Source: a virus. Taken from it: 64,000 nucleotides of DNA. The stretch lies in IMG/VR virus record IMGVR_UViG_3300028859_000009, positions 1 through 64,000 of that record, one strand, 5' to 3'. Below, one piece after another: positions 58,699 through 64,000 of the stretch; positions within the stretch are counted from its first letter, which is position 1, and each line of letters starts with the position of its first letter. A model generated the notes under the pieces. That model was not told where the DNA came from and searched no databases. It worked only from the letters and a program-made list of their open reading frames with translations. The translations under genes were made by a program, and so were the position numbers.

Positions 58699-58865
58699 TA
58701 GAAATTTTAAAATATGTAACTTCAGATTTTTGGACATTTATTGGATGTTTTTTAATAATTTCTATTATAGGAAGTTTTATTGTAGGAATTTTTGAAGCAA
58801 TTTTCAAAAAACCAGACATCAAAATAGATTTAACTAATAAAAAAGATAAAAATAAAATAATATGA
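58695..58865 (+). CDS. 56-aa single-pass membrane protein
   Basis: MIEILKYVTSDFWTFIGCFL ... IISIIGSFIVGIFEAIF, then a Lys-rich end. ATGA overlaps at both ends place it firmly between the two SNSSSSSF genes. Confidence 0.65.
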   Translation: MIEILKYVTSDFWTFIGCFLIISIIGSFIVGIFEAIFKKPDIKIDLTNKKDKNKII

Positions 58866-59383
58866 AAATAAGAAATGGTTTTGTTAGTAACTCATCATCA
58901 AGTAGTTTTATCGTTATTTTTCCAATGGAACCTAAATGTGTAAATGATGTAAAAAATATGTTATTCACTAAAAATCAATCATATTATGATTTTGATAATA
59001 CTTATTCAGTTGAACAAGTTGCAATGACTGTATGGTCTGACATATGTGATCAAACTAAAAATAATACTGAAAAAGCTATTGAAATTTTAAGTAGCGGATA
59101 TTATGGAGATGGAGCGCCTGAATATGATGATTTTAAATATATAGAGGATTCATCTGATAGATGGACAGCATATAACAATGCTACAAATAAATATTCAGCA
59201 AAAATACTTAAAGATTTCTTTAATATAAGAAAGTTAAAACTTCAAATAATTGATGGAAAAGAAGTAACTGGATCAGTAATGTATTGCTTCAGCTATTCAG
59301 ATAATGACGGAAACTATTATAGCGCACTTGAACACGATGGATTATTTAATAATTTAAAGAATATAACAGTTAGTCAACACTAA
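58862..59383 (+). CDS. SNSSSSSF-family protein 6
   Basis: 173 aa starting MKIRNGFVSNSSSSSFIVIF. Body PMEPKCVNDVKNMLFTKNQS ... GDGAPEYDDFKYIEDSSDRW, ending SYSDNDGNYYSALEHDGLFN. Closest in size to member 2. Unknown. Confidence 0.75.
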   Translation: MKIRNGFVSNSSSSSFIVIFPMEPKCVNDVKNMLFTKNQSYYDFDNTYSVEQVAMTVWSDICDQTKNNTEKAIEILSSGYYGDGAPEYDDFKYIEDSSDRWTAYNNATNKYSAKILKDFFNIRKLKLQIIDGKEVTGSVMYCFSYSDNDGNYYSALEHDGLFNNLKNITVSQH

Positions 59384-59384
59384 T

Positions 59385-59416
59385 AAAAAAAAGCTTCTTT
59401 TTAGAAGCTTTTTTTA
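59385..59416 (+). terminator. Bidirectional terminator
   Basis: Stem AAAAAGCTTCT/AGAAGCTTTTT between convergent genes. Confidence 0.9.
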
Positions 59417-59656
59417 TTTCCAATTTCGTTTTGCTCTAATTGCAAAATTTATTTCTTGCTCTTGATCAATAATACTCTTAGGCACATCTTTACCTTCATC
59501 TTGATATTTCTTACTTCTTTTTTTAAGTGATGATAATTCATTATTTAATTCTTCAATAGTTTTACCTGCATGTTCACCAGTATGCTTAACTTTAACATCT
59601 TCTTCCCATTTTTCATTCATAGAATTATAATCTAAAAAATTCTTTATTTTTTTCAT
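59414..59656 (-). CDS. Small charged protein with capsid-type leader
   Basis: 80 aa. The leader MKKIKNFLDYNSMNEKW (MNE|K) is followed by VKVKHTGEHAGKTIEELNNELSS and a coiled-coil. Its promoter (ATAATATATA, minus strand 59676-59685) is late-type. Unknown. Confidence 0.65.
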   Translation of the reverse strand: MKKIKNFLDYNSMNEKWEEDVKVKHTGEHAGKTIEELNNELSSLKKRSKKYQDEGKDVPKSIIDQEQEINFAIRAKRNWK

Positions 59657-59675
59657 AATCTATATTATTTTTGAG

Positions 59676-59685
59676 TATATATTAT
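59676..59685 (-). promoter_or_regulatory. Late-type promoter ATAATATATA (minus strand)
   Basis: Followed on the minus strand by CTCAAAAATAATATAG, 19 nt before ATG 59656. Confidence 0.55.
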
Positions 59686-59783
59686 TATATTTTTTTAATT
59701 ATTAGTATTTTTATAGTTTAATTATATTCTAAATGTGAAATATATACAAATTATTATAAAGAATAATAAAAACAAATTAAATA

Positions 59784-59815
59784 TTTGGTACATAAAAGTA
59801 TTCGAAGTACATTTG
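59784..59815 (+). promoter_or_regulatory. Bacteroidota-type promoter (TTTGG, 19 nt, TACATTTG)
   Basis: TTTGG 59784-59788 and TACATTTG 59808-59815, 48 nt before ATG 59864. Confidence 0.75.
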
Positions 59816-59863
59816 TAGTGTAATTAAAACAACAAACATTTAAACAATTTAAATTCAACTATT

Positions 59864-60043
59864 ATGACAACAAATTCAGAAAATTCATCTAAATCAGCAA
59901 AAGTTTTCTTTTTGACTAAAAATGAATATCATTCAGTAAAAAAAAGTGTAAATTTTAATAATTTTATGACTGTACCTGGTGTTGGAAAAGAAAAAGGTGG
60001 ACTTACATTTTATACAATGAAAAAAGAAGAAGTTTCGTTGTAA
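59864..60043 (+). CDS. 59-aa small protein
   Basis: MTTNSENSSKSAKVFFLTKN, VNFNNFMTVPGVGKEKGGLT. A strong promoter and a dedicated leader suggest good early expression. Unknown. Confidence 0.6.
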   Translation: MTTNSENSSKSAKVFFLTKNEYHSVKKSVNFNNFMTVPGVGKEKGGLTFYTMKKEEVSL

Positions 60044-60121
60044 AAATTAAAAAGTATAAAAACTAAACCTTTTTTTTCTTCACTGAAAAGAAAGGTTATT
60101 TTTTAAATAAGTTTAAAAACA

Positions 60122-60153
60122 TTTGGTAGATTAAAAACTTTGTATTACTTTTG
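60122..60153 (+). promoter_or_regulatory. Bacteroidota-type promoter (TTTGG, 19 nt, TACTTTTG)
   Basis: TTTGG 60122-60126 and TACTTTTG 60146-60153; drives the short frame at 60238 and possibly the tRNA region. Confidence 0.7.
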
Positions 60154-60237
60154 TACTACAAATTAAAAATAGAAAAAAATGACTTTTTTTCTATTATATA
60201 TAAGAAAGACTAAAAAAAAAATAAAAAAGAAAACAAA

Positions 60238-60315
60238 ATGTATCAAAATTTATATATAGAAATGTGTAACGAAAATATCATTAATGATGATACATCACAA
60301 TTGACTGGAATTTAA
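60238..60315 (+). CDS. 25-aa peptide before terminator
   Basis: MYQNLYIEMCNENIINDDTS, ending QLTGI. Followed by a small GGC/GCC hairpin and then a strong terminator. It resembles the 43-aa peptide at 61727 in its end (INDDxxxxxTG). Confidence 0.4.
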   Translation: MYQNLYIEMCNENIINDDTSQLTGI

Positions 60316-60344
60316 AATTCAGGCTTATATGCCTAAAATTATAC

Positions 60345-60378
60345 AAAACCAGTCATTAAAAAATGACTGGTTTTTTTA
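60345..60378 (+). terminator. Terminator overlapping the next start
   Basis: Stem AAAACCAGTCATT/AATGACTGGTTTT; the T run ends at ATG 60378, so the next gene must be transcribed by read-through or a promoter within. Confidence 0.85.
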
Positions 60379-60767
60379 TGAATAAATTTGTTAAGAAATT
60401 ATTAGAAGATAAAAAAATAGAAAATAGTAAACTTCAAAATATAAAAGAAGAAAAAAAACGTAAAAAAGAAAAAAATGTTGAAAGACATCAAAGCGTTAAA
60501 GAAGAAATAATAAATATTCAAAATTATTATAACGAAATTAAAAGTAAAGAAAAAAAAATTGATGAGTCAGTAAAAGTAGTAAATAAAATTCAAGAAAATT
60601 ACGATGAACTGAAAAGAAAATCTGATAGAACTGAAAAATTTATAATGTTTGCTGATAAAATCAAAATTGACGATAAAGAAGTTCCTAAAACAGAAAAAGG
60701 TATGAGTTCAAAAGCAAAAGAAATTGCTAAAAAACTCTATAAAAAAATTGATAAAGAAAAAAATTAA
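60378..60767 (+). CDS. Coiled-coil basic protein
   Basis: 129 aa from ATG 60378. ATG 60363 lies in the terminator stem and is rejected. MNKFVKKLLEDKKIENSKLQ, long Lys/Glu coiled coil, then DRTEKFIMFADKIKIDDKEV. Directly upstream of the tRNA cluster. Unknown. Confidence 0.65.
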   Translation: MNKFVKKLLEDKKIENSKLQNIKEEKKRKKEKNVERHQSVKEEIINIQNYYNEIKSKEKKIDESVKVVNKIQENYDELKRKSDRTEKFIMFADKIKIDDKEVPKTEKGMSSKAKEIAKKLYKKIDKEKN

Positions 60768-60775
60768 AATATATC

Positions 60776-60844
60776 GCGATGGTGATGCAATGGCAGCATA
60801 TAGGGCTCATAACCCTGAAACGAGGTCCGAATCCTACGATCGCA
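60776..60844 (+). tRNA. tRNA-Met(CAT), initiator-like
   Basis: Acceptor GCGATGG/(A)CGATCGC with one mismatch; anticodon stem TAGGG/CCCTG, loop CTCATAA. The GGG/CCC pairs next to the loop are the initiator hallmark. Discriminator A. Confidence 0.85.
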
Positions 60845-60859
60845 ACAATAATAAAAAAT

Positions 60860-60928
60860 GCGGGATATTGTAATGGTAACATATCAGTCTCATAAGCTGA
60901 AGTAGGAGTTCGAATCTACCTCCACGCA
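60860..60928 (+). tRNA. tRNA-Met/Ile2(CAT)
   Basis: Anticodon stem TCAGT/GCTGA, loop CTCATAA; T loop TTCGAAT. The acceptor (GCG.GGA/TCC.A.CGC) has a bulge, like the Gly-like copies. Could be elongator Met or Ile with lysidine. Confidence 0.75.
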
Positions 60929-61004
60929 ACAAATAAATAAAAAATTATACATTTTATAAAAAGTTCATTATTTTATATTTATATATAAAATAAAAAGTTG
61001 AACT

Positions 61005-61694
61005 ATGACAGATAAAATGTATAGTACTAAAATTTTAAGATTTGCTAAAAAATTAAAAGCAATAAATTTTTTAGGAGGTAAATGTAAAAAATGTGGAGAA
61101 ACTAATTTTTTTAAATTATGTTTTCATCATACGAATTCTGAAGATAAAGAATATAGATTATCTCGTATGTGGGGTAAAAATTGGAAAAATATATTCAAAG
61201 AAGTTGAAAAATGTGAGTTATTATGTCAAAATTGTCATTATGAGTTTCATGATAAACCTAAGACATATAGAACAAATGATAAAAAAATATTCTTAGAATA
61301 TAAAAATGTAAAAGGATGTGAAAAATGTGGATATAATAATACAACAAGTGCATTACATTTTCATCATTTAAAAGATAAAAATTTTGAATTTAGATTTGTC
61401 AAAGAAAATATTTCTTCCATAGAAGAGATAAGAATAGAAATAATAGAAGAATTAAATAAATGTCAAATATTATGTGCAAATTGTCATACAATTGAACATT
61501 CTGATGTTGATTTTTTTAATAATAATTATGAACTAATAAAAAACAAATCATTAAAATTTAAAAAAATGTCTAGTAAAATAGATAAAGAAGTTGTTAAAAA
61601 ATTATATATTGATGGAGTAAGACAAATAGACATTTCTAAGTTATTAGATTGTTCAAAATCCACAATATCAGGAATAATAAAGAATTTTAAATAA
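61005..61694 (+). CDS. Tandem HNH-like homing endonuclease with HTH, within tRNA cluster
   Basis: 229 aa. Two HNH/zinc modules in tandem: CKKCGETNFFKLCFHHTNSE ... LLCQNCHYEFH, and CEKCGYNNTTSALHFHHLKD ... ILCANCHTIEH. Both keep the His pair and Cys pairs. The C-terminal DNA-binding part VVKKLYIDGVRQIDISKLLD, then SKSTISGIIKNFK is a helix-turn-helix. Located between the second and later tRNAs. AT-rich promoter TTTATATATAAAATAAAA upstream. Confidence 0.82.
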   Translation: MTDKMYSTKILRFAKKLKAINFLGGKCKKCGETNFFKLCFHHTNSEDKEYRLSRMWGKNWKNIFKEVEKCELLCQNCHYEFHDKPKTYRTNDKKIFLEYKNVKGCEKCGYNNTTSALHFHHLKDKNFEFRFVKENISSIEEIRIEIIEELNKCQILCANCHTIEHSDVDFFNNNYELIKNKSLKFKKMSSKIDKEVVKKLYIDGVRQIDISKLLDCSKSTISGIIKNFK

Positions 61695-61726
61695 ACAAAA
61701 AACAATAAATTAAAAAAGTAAACATT

Positions 61727-61858
61727 ATGAATAACATGAATAACATATATCGCATTTATCGCAATTGTAACATTAATTACAATATGGAAGAGATATGTAT
61801 TAATATGAATAATGATTATATTAATGATGATGAAAATATTGTACGAAGAACTGGATAA
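61727..61858 (+). CDS. 43-aa Asn-rich peptide before terminator
   Basis: MNNMNNIYRIYRNCNINYNM ... DYINDDENIVRRTG. Followed by the terminator at 61886. Similar in end and setting to the peptide at 60238. Confidence 0.4.
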   Translation: MNNMNNIYRIYRNCNINYNMEEICINMNNDYINDDENIVRRTG

Positions 61859-61885
61859 GTTAAAAAAATTATTATGTGAATAATA

Positions 61886-61924
61886 AAAAAACTCAGTTCT
61901 TAAAAATAAGAACTGAGTTTTTTG
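61886..61924 (+). terminator. Rho-independent terminator
   Basis: Stem AAAAACTCAGTTCTTA/TAAGAACTGAGTTTTT. Confidence 0.9.
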
Positions 61925-61969
61925 TTTTTAAATGCTCTTTGAAATACTGGATAATGAATAAATAAATAT

Positions 61970-62115
61970 GAGGTGGCTATGGTTGTGGTGAAGCCAGCCT
62001 GGGATGGACCCAGGTGTCTAAGGAATGAGGTAAATAAACGTATTAAGATATGTGTAATAAGTGTACATGAAAAGCACAGAAGTTATTACAATTGGTTCGA
62101 ATCCCCTCCATCTCA
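61970..62115 (+). ncRNA. Odd 146-nt tRNA-like element
   Basis: The ends pair as an acceptor (GAGGTGG with CCATCTC, discriminator A), and GGTTCGAATCC near the 3' end is a T-loop. Between them lie a GGCT/AGCC stem, a strong CCTGGG/CCCAGG stem with loop ATGGA, and a TGTAATAA/TTATTACA stem about 20 nt apart. No normal anticodon arm is found. It is too short for a standard tmRNA. It could be an intron-bearing tRNA or a new tRNA-like RNA. Confidence 0.5.
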
Positions 62116-62129
62116 CAAAATAAATTAAT

Positions 62130-62204
62130 GCTGGTTTCGTCTATCGGTTAGGACTACAGGTTTTCAACCTGCCAAGAAGAGTTCAACTCTCTTAATCAGT
62201 ACCA
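62130..62204 (+). tRNA. tRNA-Glu(TTC)
   Basis: Acceptor GCTGGTT/AATCAGT, anticodon loop TTTTCAA, 3' ACCA encoded. Confidence 0.88.
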
Positions 62205-62210
62205 AAAAAT

Positions 62211-62285
62211 GGATTATTAGGCTCCTTGGTGGAGAACTTGACCGTCACTCAAGTAAAATTAACGGACCGTAACCGTTATAGTCCG
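62211..62285 (+). tRNA. tRNA-Asp(GTC), unusual T loop
   Basis: Acceptor GGATTAT/ATAGTCC, anticodon stem CTTGA/TCAAG with loop CCGTCAC, T stem AACGG/CCGTT. The T loop ACCGTAA lacks the usual TTC, which is rare. Confidence 0.75.
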
Positions 62286-62293
62286 CTTATTAT

Positions 62294-62368
62294 TGGAATG
62301 TAGCTCTTAACGGTTAGAGCGGCACTTTGTTAAAGTGAGGGTTATTGGTTCGAATCCAACTATTCCAG
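62294..62368 (+). tRNA. tRNA-Asn(GTT) copy 1
   Basis: Acceptor TGGAATG/TATTCCA, anticodon loop TTGTTAA, T loop TTCGAAT. Seven-pair acceptor with one G-T pair. Confidence 0.88.
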
Positions 62369-62379
62369 CAAAAATATAT

Positions 62380-62451
62380 GGGAATGTAGCTCAAAGGCAG
62401 AGCAACTGGCTGTTAACCAGTAGGTTAGGATATCGTGATTCCTCACTCCCG
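62380..62451 (+). tRNA. tRNA-Asn(GTT) copy 2
   Basis: Anticodon stem ACTGG/CCAGT, loop CTGTTAA. T arm AGGAT/TTCCT with loop ATCGTGA, which again departs from TTCRANY. Confidence 0.75.
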
Positions 62452-62459
62452 CAAAAAAT

Positions 62460-62533
62460 GACCGAGTGCCCGAATGGAATAAGGGGATAGTCTGCAAAAC
62501 TATATTGTGTGGGTTCGAGTCCCACCTTGGCCT
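62460..62533 (+). tRNA. tRNA-Cys(GCA)
   Basis: Anticodon stem ATAGT/ACTAT with loop CTGCAAA; T arm GTGGG/CCCAC with loop TTCGAGT; acceptor GACCGAG/CTTGGCC, one mismatch. Confidence 0.85.
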
Positions 62534-62545
62534 CAATAAACATAA

Positions 62546-62617
62546 TGCCGAAGCTTAGTGGAAAAGAGATTTCTCTCATAAGGAAATCCAAATGATTTCG
62601 AACATCATATTCGGTAC
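62546..62617 (+). tRNA. tRNA-Met/Ile2(CAT), third CAT tRNA
   Basis: Acceptor TGCCGAA/TTCGGTA, anticodon stem TTTCT/GGAAA, loop CTCATAA, T loop TTCGAAC. Three CAT tRNAs suggest that Met initiator, Met elongator and Ile2 are all carried. Confidence 0.75.
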
Positions 62618-62683
62618 ATAGTTTATAATTGTGACTATTATCATACTAATAGTATGTTATGATTAATAAAAATAAACTTATAT

Positions 62684-62757
62684 AGTCTTGTAGTTCAGTT
62701 GGTTAGAGCAATTGCCTGATAAGCAATAAATCGTGAGTTCAAGTCTCACCGAGACTA
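62684..62757 (+). tRNA. tRNA-Ile(GAT)
   Basis: Acceptor AGTCTTG/CGAGACT, anticodon stem ATTGC/GCAAT, loop CTGATAA, T loop TTCAAGT. Confidence 0.9.
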
Positions 62758-62766
62758 CTAAATAAT

Positions 62767-62839
62767 GCTCCTATCATATAATTGGTAAGTATGCGCGCCT
62801 TATAAGCACGTCATGTAGGTTCAATGCCTACTGGGAGTA
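62767..62839 (+). tRNA. tRNA-Ile(TAT)
   Basis: Acceptor GCTCCTA/TGGGAGT, anticodon stem CGCGC/GCACG with one mismatch, loop CTTATAA giving TAT, which reads ATA, a codon used heavily here. Confidence 0.78.
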
Positions 62840-62844
62840 CAAAT

Positions 62845-62927
62845 GGATTGATTGAGCAGTTGGTTGGCTCGCCGCACTGTAAATGCGTTCTCTTCGGAGC
62901 TTGTGGGTTCGAATCCCTCTCAGTCCA
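62845..62927 (+). tRNA. tRNA-Tyr(GTA)
   Basis: Class II tRNA with a long variable arm. Acceptor GGATTGA/TCAGTCC, anticodon stem CGCA/TGCG, loop CTGTAAA, T loop TTCGAAT. Confidence 0.88.
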
Positions 62928-62982
62928 CTAATTTTACAAATAATTTATTATACATTTTTTATATATAAAGATAAAAAGTAGT

Positions 62983-63606
62983 ATGAAGAAATTGTTACAA
63001 AAATTTGAATCATTACAAGAAGGTTTAGCAGTTATATTATCAAATTCATTATCTAGTATGGCTATGTTTTGGATAATAACATTATTAGTTATAATACCAT
63101 TATTTTTCAGTCAGCCTTCAGGACCAGTTGCATGGATGCAATATATAGTTTCCGTATTTTTTCAAGGTGTAGCGTTACCAGTTTTGGGTTATATTGCTAA
63201 AATAAGTGGAGAAAGGACTGATAGTATAATTAAAAAAATTGAAGAATTATCTGAAAAAATAGAAGGAATGACAGAAAATATTAAAACTGAAGTTGATGAT
63301 ATTGAAAAAGATGTTGACTATATCGAAAAAGATGTTGATGATATAAAAATTGATGTTGAAAAAACAGATAATAAAATAAAAAAGAATGTTGATGATATTC
63401 AGGAAAATGTTGATGATATTCAGGAAAATGTTGACAAAAATGATAAAAATATTCAAACTGATATTGATAATATACAAAAAAATGTTAATAACATAACAGA
63501 GAATGTAAAAGAGAATGATAATTTCGTAAAAACTCGCACTGATGATATACAAGAAAATGTTGATAAAATTCAAGAAAATGTTGATAATATATCAGGAAAA
63601 AGTTAA
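62983..63606 (+). CDS. Membrane protein with long coiled-coil tail and leader
   Basis: 207 aa. The leader MKKLLQKFESLQEGLA gives LQE|G. Two hydrophobic segments follow, about 26-45 (MAMFWIITLLVIIPLFF) and 54-72 (QYIVSVFFQGVALPVLGYI). From about 75 to the end is an unbroken coiled coil with seven-residue repeats of the IQENVDD type. The upstream box TTTTTATATATAAAG is late-type. Possibly a membrane-anchored virion or delivery factor. Confidence 0.7.
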   Translation: MKKLLQKFESLQEGLAVILSNSLSSMAMFWIITLLVIIPLFFSQPSGPVAWMQYIVSVFFQGVALPVLGYIAKISGERTDSIIKKIEELSEKIEGMTENIKTEVDDIEKDVDYIEKDVDDIKIDVEKTDNKIKKNVDDIQENVDDIQENVDKNDKNIQTDIDNIQKNVNNITENVKENDNFVKTRTDDIQENVDKIQENVDNISGKS

Positions 63607-63625
63607 AAAATATTTTAATTATTTA

Positions 63626-63657
63626 TTTGGTTAATTAATAAAAAAATAGTATCTTTG
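63626..63657 (+). promoter_or_regulatory. Bacteroidota-type promoter (TTTGG, 19 nt, TATCTTTG)
   Basis: TTTGG 63626-63630 and TATCTTTG 63650-63657, 18 nt before ATG 63676. The clearest example of the consensus. Confidence 0.85.
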
Positions 63658-63675
63658 TTTTTAATAAAATATAAA

Positions 63676-64000
63676 ATGAAATACGGAATTTACACATTAG
63701 TAATTGAAAATTATTTAGTTAAACATTTATCATTATTTAGTTTATATCCTTCTATGTTAGAATTTGGATGGGGAAATGGTTATATATTATTACCTACTAA
63801 TCATCCATTATATAAAAAACCATATGATGATATAAATGATATAAGAGTTCATGGTGGATTAACATACGGACAACTTTTTAATTCAGATTCATTTTTAAAA
63901 TGGATTGACGGATTATCAATTGATGGAGATGTAACATTAGATAATTATGAAAAATTCAATAATTATTGGATGATAGGTTTTGATACTAGTCATTATGGAG
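63676..64000 (+). CDS. Conserved phage protein (VHGGLTYG ... GFDTSHYG), 3' end outside window
   Basis: 108 residues are seen: LEFGWGNGYILLPTNHPLY, DIRVHGGLTYG, YWMIGFDTSHYG. The IRVHGGLTY and GFDxxHxGD patterns mark a family found in many phages and plasmids; no role known to me. The frame is open at the window edge. Confidence 0.8.
   Translation, partial: MKYGIYTLVIENYLVKHLSLFSLYPSMLEFGWGNGYILLPTNHPLYKKPYDDINDIRVHGGLTYGQLFNSDSFLKWIDGLSIDGDVTLDNYEKFNNYWMIGFDTSHYG

Noticed and set aside
61970-62115. tmRNA
   Set aside because: Too short, no tag reading frame, and the first base is not the usual G-rich tmRNA start, although the 3' end looks tRNA-like.
63247-63573. Minus-strand hydrophobic protein
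   Set aside because: Antisense to the coiled-coil tail; the Ile/Asn/Phe repeats mirror the IQENVDD codons.

Overview
The window is a stretch of a very AT-rich tailed-phage genome. It is probably a large T4-superfamily myophage infecting a member of the Bacteroidota. Three things support this. First, there is a T4 gp43-type family B DNA polymerase (N-terminal half), DHFR, PIN-PhoH, RtcB, many tRNAs and dozens of tiny overlapping genes. Second, many genes carry the Bacteroidota-type promoter (TTTGG, about 19 nt, TAtcTTTG) with A-rich leaders instead of Shine-Dalgarno sites. Third, many proteins start with a short leader (M-K-x-h-x-x-F ... [LIV]-x-E) that resembles the capsid-targeting, prohead-protease-cleaved leader of T4 internal proteins. 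TAA, TGA and TAG all end genes here, so the code is standard.

Layout. 1-4.5 kb: homing-endonuclease and ribbon-helix-helix (RHH) genes around a DNA polymerase gene split in its fingers domain. 4.5-6.9 kb: two HExxH metallopeptidase-like genes bounded by 88-bp direct repeats that each contain a tRNA-Gly-like sequence. 6.9-9.6 kb: small early-type genes. 9.6-22.3 kb: genes mostly behind a second promoter type (TTAATATATA), presumed late, with leader-bearing proteins, plus PhoH, DHFR, a DHH phosphoesterase, an ankyrin protein and a TnpB insertion that breaks a gene. 22.3-28.1 kb: two blocks of tightly nested small genes, many ending in a shared Lys/Leu-rich tail. 28.1-32.4 kb: RtcB and a complete DnaK behind an unusual palindrome and sigma-54-like promoter. 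32.4-39.5 kb: a GIY-YIG endonuclease with RHH genes, two more metallopeptidases, a second ankyrin protein, and an endonuclease-derived repeat protein that has gained a capsid-type leader. 39.5-54.4 kb: small early-type genes, AsnB, a secreted glucosaminidase, an ADP-ribosyltransferase-like protein, a radical SAM enzyme, a third endonuclease/RHH locus and a fifth metallopeptidase. 54.4-59.4 kb: a frameshifted mini-HisRS, six proteins starting MKIRxGFVSNSSSSSF, and an IMPDH/GMPR enzyme. 60.8-62.9 kb: a tRNA cluster (eleven tRNAs and one odd tRNA-like element) interrupted by an HNH endonuclease.

How it fits together (inference). The early programme uses host-like promoters and makes many small proteins plus enzymes for translation, RNA repair and nucleotide supply (AsnB, tRNAs, RtcB, DHFR, IMPDH/GMPR, DnaK). 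A late programme on TTAATATATA promoters makes proteins with candidate capsid-targeting leaders. These include metallopeptidases, ankyrin proteins, an ADP-ribosyltransferase-like enzyme and a DNA-binding repeat protein, which together look like a cargo set packed in the head and delivered with the DNA. The most novel candidates are this cargo set, the recurrent divergent RHH/endonuclease cassettes, the Lys/Leu tail system and the SNSSSSSF protein family. No searches were run; family names come from reading motifs.
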